NCBI GenBank assembly: GCA_905176665.1
Contig: CAJINA010000005.1
Location: 269,301 to 333,300 of the forward strand
Source of the DNA: Olavius algarvensis Delta 4 endosymbiont
Lineage (GTDB): Bacteria; Desulfobacterota; Desulfobacteria; Desulfobacterales; CAJINA01
Direction of reading: 5' to 3'
DNA length: 64,000 nt
In this document: one piece after another, positions 8,477-16,754 of the stretch
How positions within the stretch are numbered: the stretch's first letter is position 1
How the letters are laid out: each line of letters opens with the position of its first letter
Notes under the pieces: model-generated
Database searches by the model: none
Told to the model about the DNA's origin: nothing
What the model saw: only the letters and a program-made list of their open reading frames with translations
Program-made: the position numbers and the translations under genes

Positions 8477-9553
8477 ATGAAAAGATTCGCTATACTGTTA
8501 TGCATGTTGCTGGCGCTGCCGGCTATCGTTTCGGCTGGAGAGAAGGTTACCGCAACAGGGGTCAGTTTTTTCGAGGAGGGCCGCGTAGCCATCGCCCGGG
8601 AAAAAGCTCTGGATGAGGCCAAAAGAGCGGCCATCGAGCAGGCCGTGGGAACCCGTATAGAATCAAGGACGGTCATAGAGAATTTCCAGGTCAGCCGCGA
8701 CCAGGTATTCAGCCATGCCACCGGATACTTGAAAAACATGGAAATTGTCAGCGAACAGAAAACCGACCTGGGCACTTATGAGGTGGAGATCAGCGCGGAA
8801 GTAGAAATTGCCGCCCTGGTCAACGACCTCGACCGTTTTAAAAAAATCCTGGGCTGGCAGAAAAATCCCCGGGTCAGCATCCTGGTGGACCCTGATCTCG
8901 ACAAAGCCTATGTGTCCACCGCCCGTAAAACAGCCAGCAGCCTGGGCCGCCGCCTGAAGTCCGAGGGGTTTCGCGTGTTCGATGCCACGGCAGCCGATAC
9001 GTCCGGCATGGGGCTGATCGTAAGGCTCGGACTGGAAATCGCCAGCAGCGAGTCGACTTACCAGGGCGTGAAACTTACCTTGCACGAAATCAGCTTGCGC
9101 ACCGACGTTCTCAGGCCCGGTCAGGGGGAGATCCTGGCCACGGCCAGTGCCGTAAAATCTCTGCCCGGGTCCAACAAGCTCAAGGTACTCGACAAGGGCG
9201 CCAGGCAGTGCGTGGACAGCGTCTGGAAAAATCTGCGGCGCCAATTGACCAAGACCTGGGAGAAAGAGCTTTACAGCCAGCGGCAGATCGATCTGGTGGT
9301 TCAAAATATCACTTCCCACGCCGAAGCCGAAGAGGTCGGCGCCATCTTAAAATCCGATGCCAGCGGTATGGTTGATGTGCAGTTGGTCAGTTTTAAAAAG
9401 AAAAAAGCCGAGTTTAGCATCCAGTACAACGGCTGGCCGGAGCACCTGGTCACCGAACTGCAGATGGAATATTTCCGTCGCAAATATTTCGATTCCACCC
9501 TGGAAAGCATCCAGGGCAACCGGATCGTCATTACCGCCAACAAGCAAGAATGA
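8477..9553 (+). CDS. Secreted protein with FlgT-N-like domain
   Basis: The start is placed at the ATG with GGGG 8 bases upstream (358 residues). A signal peptide ends LPAIVSA before GEK. Residues ~22-115 match the FlgT N-terminal type: a glycine-led strand, a long helix with regular alanines (AREKALDEAKRAAIEQAVG), TRIESRTVIENF, then TYEVEISAEVEI. The remaining ~240 residues are alpha/beta and unrecognised, with a possible second repeat (RVSILVDPDL, VRLGLEIASSE). No lipobox, so it is probably periplasmic. First gene of a plus-strand run of three (gaps 62 and 1 bases). Confidence 0.78.
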   Translation: MKRFAILLCMLLALPAIVSAGEKVTATGVSFFEEGRVAIAREKALDEAKRAAIEQAVGTRIESRTVIENFQVSRDQVFSHATGYLKNMEIVSEQKTDLGTYEVEISAEVEIAALVNDLDRFKKILGWQKNPRVSILVDPDLDKAYVSTARKTASSLGRRLKSEGFRVFDATAADTSGMGLIVRLGLEIASSESTYQGVKLTLHEISLRTDVLRPGQGEILATASAVKSLPGSNKLKVLDKGARQCVDSVWKNLRRQLTKTWEKELYSQRQIDLVVQNITSHAEAEEVGAILKSDASGMVDVQLVSFKKKKAEFSIQYNGWPEHLVTELQMEYFRRKYFDSTLESIQGNRIVITANKQE

Positions 9554-9615
9554 TTTTCAGTGTACATCATATTTTAATGTTTTAATTCGAAGCCGTTTCA
9601 ACTCGGGAGGACAGC

Positions 9616-11625
9616 ATGAAAAACAGGGTACTCTATTATGCCGGGCTGATGATTCTCATGGCAGCTTTCATTGCCGCCTGTACCGCCGGTAAAAAGCAGT
9701 ATGACACGGGAATGCAGCTGAGCCAGGCGGGCAAGTATGAAGACGCGATCGCTTACATCGAAGAAGCCATCGCCCAAGAGCCCAAAAACAAAGAATACAA
9801 ACAGTCCCTGGCCGAGATCAAAGCCATCCTCGTAAAACAATACGTGGATGCCGGCACCAAGGAACTTGGCTACGCCGATTCGCGGACCATGTCCAACATC
9901 AACCGGGCCAAGGCCACCCTGGCCAAGGCCGAAAAAGTCGATGCCGCCAGTCCGGTGGTACAGGGCTTTGCCACCCAGGTGAACGGGGCCGAAAGCAGCC
10001 TGGTTGGTGAAGTTGAAAAATTGTACTCCCAGGCCAAGAGTTTCCGGGAGAACGAGGAATGGGTCAAAGCCTATTTCAACTTCCAGCAGATTCAGTCCCG
10101 CTTTCCCAACTACGAAGATTCCTACCAACTGATGGCCCAGACGGCTGTGCAGGGTTCAGAGGCCTACTATGCCGAGGCCAAGGTGCTTTTCGAAAAGGAT
10201 GATTACAAAGGTGCCAAATCCCTGCTGCGCAAAGCATTGTCGCTGAAACCCGACCACACCGGGGCCCGCAAAATGGAGGCCGTGGCCAAACAGCGCGACA
10301 ACATGAACTATTTTATCAAGAAAGGCGGCGCGGCCATCACCAAAAAAGACTGGGATACGGCCGTGTTTGCTTACAACAAGGCCCTGGAATACCAGCCCGG
10401 CAACAAGAAACTGAATATGCTGGTAAAGCAGGTTTACGCCAAGGCCGGACAGTATTACATCCAGGATGCTCGCCAGTTGATGGACAGCGGCTGGCTCCTC
10501 AAAGCCTTTGATTCCTATAAACTGGCCGTCAAGTATGCCACCGACCCCAACAATTACCAGTTGGGCAGCCTGCGCAAGGACCTCTCCGCCCGGGCCGCCC
10601 TGGTGGCCAGCCAGTTTACCGAGAAGGAACTGTTCGGCAGCGCCTGGTACTGGTATGTCAAGCTTCGTGAGAGCAACCGCAACTACCCGGGTATCTTCTA
10701 CCTGTCGCAGGCTATGGAAGACAAGATTAAGGCGCGGGTGAAAAAGTCGATCGCCGTATTCGACTTCAACAGCCCCTCGGATAACGCGGATGCGGGGGTT
10801 ATCGTCGCCAACAACCTGATCACTTACCTTTTTAAGAATGCCAGCGGCGACATCAAGATACTGGAAAGGGAAAACCTCAAGTCGATTCTCGAAGAGATGA
10901 AACTCGGCCAGATCGGAGTCGTCTCCGCCAATTCAGCCAAGGAGATGGGGCGCGTATACGGCATCGACGTCGCCATTATGGGCAGCGTGCTGCTGTTTAA
11001 AGTAGATTCTACCTCCGGGGAAGGCACCAAGACGGTGCGCTACCAGGTGGGCACCAAAATCTCGGACAATATCGAGTATCTGAATTGGGTCGCCCGCAAT
11101 CCCAAACCGACACCGGAACAACTGGCCGCGGCCCCGCCCGCCAAGATTATGCAGCCCGAGATCGCCGAAAAGGACTATCGGGTTTCCAATCACAAGAAAA
11201 TCGGGTTTGTACAACTCTCCTTCCGGATTGTCGATGTGGCTACCGGCGAGAATATCCAGGTGAAAACAATCGAACGTAAAGAGGTGGCCGAAGACGAGTC
11301 CAGTGCCGGACTGGCCGAGGCCAACGTGAAGTTCGATCCCCTGGAGATGCCCACTGATACGGAGCTGCTGCAGAAAATGACCGACCAGGTCGTCGCGGAA
11401 CTTGGCAAGGAGGCCCTGCGGCCCCTGCAGAATCTCGAGCAAACCTATTTCAAGAAGGGTGAGAATTTTCTCCGCCGCCGGGATACCCTGAGTGCGGCTG
11501 AAAATTTCGTGAACGCGATCTTTGACGAAAAATTGAAACGGATTGAGGGATCGCCGCTGACTATATCTGCACTTGACAATCTCTATGATATCTTCCTGCA
11601 GCACAGACTGAATCTCGAGGAGTAA
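9616..11625 (+). CDS. CsgG-like lipoprotein with N-terminal TPR repeats
   Basis: A 669-residue protein with lipobox FIAACTAG near residue 20. Residues ~30-330 are helical repeats of TPR type (YDTGMQLSQAGKYEDAIAYI, AYFNFQQIQSRFPNYEDSYQ, AVFAYNKALEYQPGNKKL). A CsgG-type domain follows (about 375-600): SIAVFDFNSPSDNADAG, ILERENLKSILEEMKLGQIG and YGIDVAIMGSVL. CsgG forms the outer-membrane pore for curli; many relatives have unknown cargo. Ribosome site CGGGAGG. The gene is separated from the next by a single base, so the two are co-translated. The product probably anchors to the outer membrane facing the periplasm. Confidence 0.88.
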   Translation: MKNRVLYYAGLMILMAAFIAACTAGKKQYDTGMQLSQAGKYEDAIAYIEEAIAQEPKNKEYKQSLAEIKAILVKQYVDAGTKELGYADSRTMSNINRAKATLAKAEKVDAASPVVQGFATQVNGAESSLVGEVEKLYSQAKSFRENEEWVKAYFNFQQIQSRFPNYEDSYQLMAQTAVQGSEAYYAEAKVLFEKDDYKGAKSLLRKALSLKPDHTGARKMEAVAKQRDNMNYFIKKGGAAITKKDWDTAVFAYNKALEYQPGNKKLNMLVKQVYAKAGQYYIQDARQLMDSGWLLKAFDSYKLAVKYATDPNNYQLGSLRKDLSARAALVASQFTEKELFGSAWYWYVKLRESNRNYPGIFYLSQAMEDKIKARVKKSIAVFDFNSPSDNADAGVIVANNLITYLFKNASGDIKILERENLKSILEEMKLGQIGVVSANSAKEMGRVYGIDVAIMGSVLLFKVDSTSGEGTKTVRYQVGTKISDNIEYLNWVARNPKPTPEQLAAAPPAKIMQPEIAEKDYRVSNHKKIGFVQLSFRIVDVATGENIQVKTIERKEVAEDESSAGLAEANVKFDPLEMPTDTELLQKMTDQVVAELGKEALRPLQNLEQTYFKKGENFLRRRDTLSAAENFVNAIFDEKLKRIEGSPLTISALDNLYDIFLQHRLNLEE

Positions 11626-11626
11626 T

Positions 11627-13627
11627 ATGCGAAGTCCCTTCAGGCGAATGAAACTGCCGGTACTGGTCCTGCTGGGTCTGGTACTGGCAGTTGCGCCGGC
11701 GGCCGGGCAGGGGCAGGACTCCCTGGCCATATTCACCCTGACGCCGACGAACATGGAAGCAATGGGATACAACGGCGAGATTCTCGGGGTCCTGATCCAA
11801 CCCCTGGAGCAGGAGAAGAAAATCGAAATCATGCCGCGCCGGGCCATGGAAGATGCCCTTTTCGATGCCGGACTGGTCCAGAGCAACGACCCGGCTGTGG
11901 TGGCCCAGGCCGGCAAGGTGCTGGGCATCAATTATATCCTGTTCGGCCAGGTAACCAAGAAGGGCGCTTCTATCCGGGCCGAGTTAAAACTCATGGATGT
12001 CCAGAAGCAGGACGTCATGAAAACCTGGAAACGCAAGTTCAGCAGCCGGGAAGCCATTGCCGACCGGGTCCCCGACTTCGCCCGTGACCTGACCGATACC
12101 ATCGTGAATCGCGACCAGTATGCTATCACGCTGGAGGCTTCGGGCCTGGCCGCGCCGGATCTATCCATCAGTGATCTAAAAGCCGTGGGCACCGGCAACC
12201 AGGTAGAAGTTACCTGGGCCGCAGATCCGACCCAGCCCGCGGTCGGTTACCATATCTATCGGGCCTCGAGTCTATCGGGACCCTACCAGTTCCTTGGCAA
12301 AACCGACCAGAGCCGCTACGTGGACACTACCATCAGCAAGGGGTTGGTCTACCACTACAAGATAGGCATCCTGGACGGTACCGGGCGCGAAGTCAAAAGC
12401 GACCTCACGGCCAATGCCCTGGGCGCTGGTGTCGAGCAGCCCCATCCACCGTTGGTCATGGGTGGCGAAGGCTTCATCCAGAGGGCCCGTCTCAAATTCG
12501 TACCGTCCCTGAAAAACAATCAGGGTAAGTTCAAAATAGTGGCTTATAATCTCTATCGTAAGACCGGGCCGGCCGGCGATTGGCAGTTGATGCAGACCGT
12601 TAAGGCCAAACGGGCCTCGGGCGCGAATATTGCCTTTGAAGTTGAAGACCGCAAGAATCTGGAAGACGGGAAGATTTACGTGTACGGCCTGTCCAGTATG
12701 GACAAAAAGAAAATCGAGAGTTCCCTGTCTGAACCACTGAAGATAGCCACCGTCGGACGGCCGGCACTAAAGCTTGATAAGGACAACCTGCTCCGGGAAA
12801 ACCGGTTTACCTGGCAGTCCATAGAAAGAGTGGGTGGTTACCGCATCTACCGCAAGGACGGCAGCGGCGAGTGGGAACGGATCGGTTATAACAGCCGGCC
12901 GGATAAGACCACCTACATCGACAAGAAAGGCAAGCTCGTTGACGGCAAGGTTTACCAGTATCACCTGACCGCCTATGATAGCCAGAAGGGTGAGACCGGC
13001 CCCTCCAACATCATTAAGGCCAAAACCAAGGACCTGCCGCCGTATCCCGCCAACCTCAAGGCCCGTGGCAACATGGTCAAATCGGTTGAATTGAGCTGGG
13101 ACCCGGTGGAAGACCAGGATGTGGGTGGGTACAATATCTATAGCGGCACAGATCCCGATCGCCTGAAAAAGATCGGCTACGTGCGCGGCCAGTCAAAAAA
13201 CACCTACCTGGACAAAGGTCCCGGCTTCAGCAAGCTGGCGGACGGTACTACCTACTACTACGCCGTTGAAAGCTACAATCTGTTCAAAGCCGATGGGGCG
13301 GTTTCACCGGTGGCAGAAGCCACCACCAAATTCCGGCCGGTCAAGGTCAAGGGCCTCACAGCGGCAGCCGGTGATGATCACATCCTAGTAAAATGGGAGC
13401 AGAACCCGGAGCCGGATGTCAAAGCCTATCAGTTGTACCAGAGCAAGAACGGGGGGGGCTGGTCGAAACTAAAGGCCCTGGGCCCGTCCCAGCTGAGCTA
13501 CAAGGACACGGCCTTGCGGCCTGAGACCACTTACCGCTATCGAATCATTGTGGAAGACAAGGACGGGTTATTGAGCGATCCGGGTGAAGGCAGCGAAATC
13601 AACAGCCCCATCAAGCCGGAAGAGTAG
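11627..13627 (+). CDS. Secreted CsgG/FlgO-like protein with five fibronectin type III domains
   Basis: A 666-residue protein with a signal peptide (LVLLGLVLAVAPAAGQ). Residues 30-165 form a CsgG/FlgO (TolB-N-like) domain: LGVLIQPLEQEKKIEIMPRR, LGINYILFGQVTKKG and AELKLMDVQKQDVMKTW. Five Fn3-like repeats follow at about 178-262, 278-372, 376-468, 469-566 and 568-660, each with a YxIYR/YxLYx strand and a closing TYxYRI/YYYAV strand. GAGGAG precedes the ATG, which follows the upstream stop by one base. The TAG stop is the first three bases of a repeat element (13625-13847). It probably works with the CsgG-like lipoprotein as a surface or periplasmic scaffold. Confidence 0.82.
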   Translation: MRSPFRRMKLPVLVLLGLVLAVAPAAGQGQDSLAIFTLTPTNMEAMGYNGEILGVLIQPLEQEKKIEIMPRRAMEDALFDAGLVQSNDPAVVAQAGKVLGINYILFGQVTKKGASIRAELKLMDVQKQDVMKTWKRKFSSREAIADRVPDFARDLTDTIVNRDQYAITLEASGLAAPDLSISDLKAVGTGNQVEVTWAADPTQPAVGYHIYRASSLSGPYQFLGKTDQSRYVDTTISKGLVYHYKIGILDGTGREVKSDLTANALGAGVEQPHPPLVMGGEGFIQRARLKFVPSLKNNQGKFKIVAYNLYRKTGPAGDWQLMQTVKAKRASGANIAFEVEDRKNLEDGKIYVYGLSSMDKKKIESSLSEPLKIATVGRPALKLDKDNLLRENRFTWQSIERVGGYRIYRKDGSGEWERIGYNSRPDKTTYIDKKGKLVDGKVYQYHLTAYDSQKGETGPSNIIKAKTKDLPPYPANLKARGNMVKSVELSWDPVEDQDVGGYNIYSGTDPDRLKKIGYVRGQSKNTYLDKGPGFSKLADGTTYYYAVESYNLFKADGAVSPVAEATTKFRPVKVKGLTAAAGDDHILVKWEQNPEPDVKAYQLYQSKNGGGWSKLKALGPSQLSYKDTALRPETTYRYRIIVEDKDGLLSDPGEGSEINSPIKPEE

Positions 13628-13847
13628 AATCTATCTCAAAAAAGTCTTTTGGCCCAATCTCGGTGTTGGGCGCTAAATGGGCGTGTAAATCGCCTCCGCA
13701 GGGAATGCTACTAATTGTAGGGCGGACCAAATCCTCGAAATACTGATAGTATTTACCACGCAGGGCATTGGCTTCGCCGGCACCTCCGGTTCGAATGTGG
13801 CGTCCGCCTTGACATTGAACCAAAATCCGTTTTGAAGATAGATTCTA
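13625..13847 (+). repeat. Dispersed inverted-repeat element, copy 2 (223 bp, 12-bp terminal inverted repeats)
   Basis: The ends are perfect inverted repeats: TAGAATCTATCT (13625-13636) and AGATAGATTCTA (13836-13847). The interior has the shared blocks GCCCAATCTCGGTGTTGGGC, CCTCGAAATACTGATAGTAT and TTGAACCAAAATCCGTTTT. It begins on the TAG stop of the preceding gene. TA at each outer edge would fit a TA target duplication, as used by IS630/Tc1-type transposons, so it may be a non-autonomous mobile element. Confidence 0.82.
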
Positions 13848-13891
13848 ATCACGGTTCTAGGCAACCGGGGCAAACAAGCAGGCCCCCCGAA

Positions 13892-13944
13892 TAAAAAACC
13901 ACGCCCGATCCTTTCGCACAGGTGGATCGGGCGTTTTGGTTTTT
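13892..13944. terminator. Bidirectional intrinsic terminator between convergent genes
   Basis: Stem CGCCCGATCC (13902-13911) pairs with GGATCGGGCG (13924-13933). T-rich tracts lie on both strands (TTTTGGTTTTT on plus, GGTTTTTTATT on minus). It separates the Fn3 gene from the convergent flavoenzyme and serves both. Confidence 0.85.
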
Positions 13945-15013
13945 AAGGTAAGGGCTCTTCCGTATAGGCCACATTCGCAGCTTCGGAGCTGTGCAGCGGC
14001 AGCGGCTTGCCGTCCCGGACGCCTGCTACCCAGTTTGGATTCAGCAAAATGGACTTGGCACTCAAGACCAGATCGGCGTTCTCCAGGGCCGCTTCCGCAC
14101 TGGCCCGGTCATGGATCTGCCCGCAGATAAATAACGGCAGAGCGGTGACCTCCCGGGTCAGGGCAGCCATGGTTCGTCCGCTGCCGAAGGCTTCGTCGCT
14201 GAACCGGTAGGTCGAAACGGAAATCGCATCCAGGGGTTCTTTGTTCAGCAACCCGATAATGGCCTGGTATTCAGCCTGGTCGGCGAACAGGGAGACATCC
14301 ATGTCGGCGACGCCCCAATTGGAGATCCGGAAAAACAGAAGGGTCTCATCTGGTATCACCGCGTCGACCGCCTGGATTATTTCATGGGCGAACCGGTAGC
14401 GGTTTTCCGGGCTGCCACCGTACCCGTCTGACCGCCGGTTTGAATAGGTCGCGAGAAACTGGCTGATCAGGTATCCATGCGCACCATGAATCTCGATGCC
14501 GTCGAAACCGGCCGCAACGGCACCCCGGGCGGTACGCACGAACCCGTTGATGACCTGTTCGATGTCAAACAGACTCATTTCATCCGGCACAGGATAGGGC
14601 TCACCGGTGAGGGGATTGTCCTGGGCCGGAGCCACCGCACTGGGGGCGATGATACGGCCGGCTGGATTGACTTCCGGCCATCCCATCCGACCGCAGTGGA
14701 AGATCTGCATAATGGCCAGGGCGCCGGCGGCCTTGATTTTGGCTACAACCGGGCGCCAGGCATCTATCTGGCGCTGGGTGAGGATCCTGGCCTGCCCCGG
14801 GTACCCCTGGGCACTTTCGTAGTCGGTGACGATTGCTTCCGTGTACACCATGGCGGCTCCGTTTTCGGCGCGCCGGACCAGAAAATCCAGAACGTCCTGC
14901 CGCGGGACTGAATCCTGCTGGGAGGACATCCGGGTCATCGGGGCAACCCCGATTCGATTCTTCAATATATGCTGCTGCAGTTGAAAGGGTGAAAATAAAT
15001 GATCGCCGCTCAT
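13943..15013 (-). CDS. NADH:flavin oxidoreductase, Old Yellow Enzyme family
   Basis: A 356-residue FMN-dependent (beta/alpha)8 barrel. It shows LFSPFQLQQHILKNRIGVAP, the FMN/substrate-contact loop GFDGIEIHGAHGYLISQFL, YSNRRSDGYGGSPENRYRF and the C-terminal phosphate loop SAKSILLNPNW. It lacks the C-terminal Fe-S and Rossmann domains of 2,4-dienoyl-CoA reductases, so it is a short OYE acting on activated C=C bonds or similar; its substrate is unknown. AGGAGG lies 7 bases before the start. Single gene. The region to 15293 on its 5' side holds no other gene that I can support. Confidence 0.92.
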   Translation of the reverse strand: MSGDHLFSPFQLQQHILKNRIGVAPMTRMSSQQDSVPRQDVLDFLVRRAENGAAMVYTEAIVTDYESAQGYPGQARILTQRQIDAWRPVVAKIKAAGALAIMQIFHCGRMGWPEVNPAGRIIAPSAVAPAQDNPLTGEPYPVPDEMSLFDIEQVINGFVRTARGAVAAGFDGIEIHGAHGYLISQFLATYSNRRSDGYGGSPENRYRFAHEIIQAVDAVIPDETLLFFRISNWGVADMDVSLFADQAEYQAIIGLLNKEPLDAISVSTYRFSDEAFGSGRTMAALTREVTALPLFICGQIHDRASAEAALENADLVLSAKSILLNPNWVAGVRDGKPLPLHSSEAANVAYTEEPLP

Positions 15014-15293
15014 TTCCCACCTCCTGGATAGGGTATGTTTTCAATAAAAAGTCGCCTGCCGGTCGGCACCGCGCCCTCCTTGAGGGGGTCTGGGCCGACA
15101 AGTATATGGGATAACAATTTCTATTGAGACAGTATAAGTATGATATCGGTGGAGGCAAAATAATTATGGCTGATTTGCCGACCGGGTTCTGGTGGAAAAG
15201 GCCGATGATTTACAAAAGGCTGAAAATTCGATATGCACATTACCTGATTTTATGGATTTCAACCCGCAATCGCAGGAGAAGGGAGCCCATCAT

Positions 15294-16040
15294 ATGCCCA
15301 AGATTGGAATTATCGGCGGTTCCGGCCTGGATGACCCGCGCCTTTTAGAAGGCCCCCGGGAAATAGAGGCGGAAACCGCGTTTGGCAGCCCATCTTCACC
15401 CTTGACCCTGGGTAAGCTTGGACCGATCGAGGTCGTCATTCTGGCCCGGCACGGCCGCCGACACCAACTCAGCCCCACCCAGGTAAACTACCGCGCCAAT
15501 ATTCAGGCCCTGAAGGACCAGGGGGCAACGCACATCCTGGCCACGAGCGCATGCGGCAGCCTGCGGGCCAGGATAGGGCGGGGTGATTTTGTCATCGTGG
15601 ACCAGTTTATTGATTTCACCAGGCATCGCCAGGCGACTTTTTTCGATTCATTTGAAAATGGGGCCGGCCACACGGCCATGGCGGAACCCTTTAATGCGGA
15701 CCTGCGCAAGGCGCTGTTTGAGACGGCCGCGGAACTGAAGTACCGGGTGCATGACGGCGGCACCATGGTGACCATTGAAGGCCCCCGGTTTTCAACCAAG
15801 GCGGAATCCCATATGTTCCGGACCCTGGGCGGTGATGTGATCAACATGTCGGTGGCCACCGAAGCAGCCCTGGCCAACGAGGCGGCCATCCCGTATGCCG
15901 TGGTGGCCATGTCGACCGATTACGACTGCTGGAAGGAGGACGAAGCCCCGGTGACCTGGGACGAGATTCTGGCCGTTTTCGACGAGAATGCCAGCAAGGT
16001 AAAAAATTTACTGATCAACGTGATCCCCAAAATCAAATAA
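15294..16040 (+). CDS. mtnP: S-methyl-5'-thioadenosine phosphorylase
   Basis: The start is placed at MPKIGIIGGSG (248 residues) with AGGGAG upstream; the longer frame from 15192 adds residues unlike the family. It cleaves methylthioadenosine (MTA) with phosphate to adenine and methylthioribose-1-phosphate. Phosphate loop IGGSGLDD, LARHGRRHQLSPTQVNYRAN, IEGPRFSTKAES, NMSVATEAALANE and STDYDCW are visible. The TDYDCW aspartates are those expected to bind adenine, arguing for MTA rather than inosine-type substrates. It is followed by apt after 11 bases, so the released adenine can be recovered directly. Facing it are pnp and mtaD. Confidence 0.93.
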   Translation: MPKIGIIGGSGLDDPRLLEGPREIEAETAFGSPSSPLTLGKLGPIEVVILARHGRRHQLSPTQVNYRANIQALKDQGATHILATSACGSLRARIGRGDFVIVDQFIDFTRHRQATFFDSFENGAGHTAMAEPFNADLRKALFETAAELKYRVHDGGTMVTIEGPRFSTKAESHMFRTLGGDVINMSVATEAALANEAAIPYAVVAMSTDYDCWKEDEAPVTWDEILAVFDENASKVKNLLINVIPKIK

Positions 16041-16051
16041 GGAGCGCTGAC

Positions 16052-16573
16052 GTGAACATTAAAGACACAATCCGTACCGTACCCCACTGGCCCATTGAAG
16101 GTGTGATGTTTCGGGATATAACCACGCTGATGCAGGATCCGGCCGCCTTTCGGAAGACCTGCGACCAGTTCTATGAGCGCTACAAGGACATGAAGATTGA
16201 CAAGGTTGTGGGTATCGACGCCCGGGGCTTTATATTCGGTGCGGTACTGGCCTACCAGCTCAACGTGGGATTTGTGCCCATTCGCAAAAAGGGCAAGCTT
16301 CCGCCGGAGACCATCAGCCAGGACTACGCCCTGGAATACGGGACTGCCACGGTCGAGATCAGCGAGAACGGGATTGCCAGGGGAGAAAAATGCCTGATCG
16401 TGGACGACCTGATCGCCACGGGCGGTACGATCTATGCGGCCACCCAGCTGGTTGAGTCCCTGGGCGGCGAGATTCTGGAGTGCGCGTTCATCGTAGAACT
16501 TCCCGACCTGCACGGCAAAGAGAAGATCGCGCAGTACCCGATCTTCACACTGACCGAGTTTGAGGGGGAGTAA
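16052..16573 (+). CDS. apt: Adenine phosphoribosyltransferase
   Basis: A 173-residue type I phosphoribosyltransferase converting adenine plus PRPP to AMP. GTG start with AGGAG 7 bases upstream. Family motifs are DIRTVPHWPI-like (here TIRTVPHWPIEGVMFRDITT), GIDARGFIFGA, RKKGKLPPETI and the PRPP loop LIVDDLIATGGTIYA. Usual length. It forms an operon with mtnP, consistent with salvage of adenine from MTA produced by polyamine or other SAM-dependent reactions. Confidence 0.96.
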   Translation: MNIKDTIRTVPHWPIEGVMFRDITTLMQDPAAFRKTCDQFYERYKDMKIDKVVGIDARGFIFGAVLAYQLNVGFVPIRKKGKLPPETISQDYALEYGTATVEISENGIARGEKCLIVDDLIATGGTIYAATQLVESLGGEILECAFIVELPDLHGKEKIAQYPIFTLTEFEGE

Positions 16574-16583
16574 CGTTTCTACC

Positions 16584-16673
16584 TGTCACGCTGAGCCTAG
16601 CGAAGAGTCCCCTACAACAGAAGGCCTACGTTGTGGTTGGGGATTCTTCGTCGTGCTGCTCCTCAGAATGACA
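16584..16673. repeat. Palindromic 'tcattctgaggag' type repeat
   Basis: An imperfect inverted repeat. Left arm TGTCACGCTGAGCCTAGCGA then AGAGTCCCC; right arm GGGGATTCTTCGTCGTGCTG then CTCCTCAGAATGACA. Elements reading CATTCTGAGGAGC...GACGAAGAATC are widespread in bacterial chromosomes. It sits between the convergent apt and mtaD genes, where it could also act as a transcription stop. Confidence 0.7.
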
Positions 16674-16754
16674 AATATTGACAGGGTGCCCGATCCGGAT
16701 AACAGTGAACCCCCGTTTGCGAAAAGCTATCCTTGATACACCCCGGGATGATAT

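Noticed and set aside
10933..11931. 332-codon open frame on the minus strand
   Set aside because: It lies opposite the well-supported CsgG-like gene and the start of the Fn3 gene, shows no family features, and is a typical antisense frame of GC-rich DNA.
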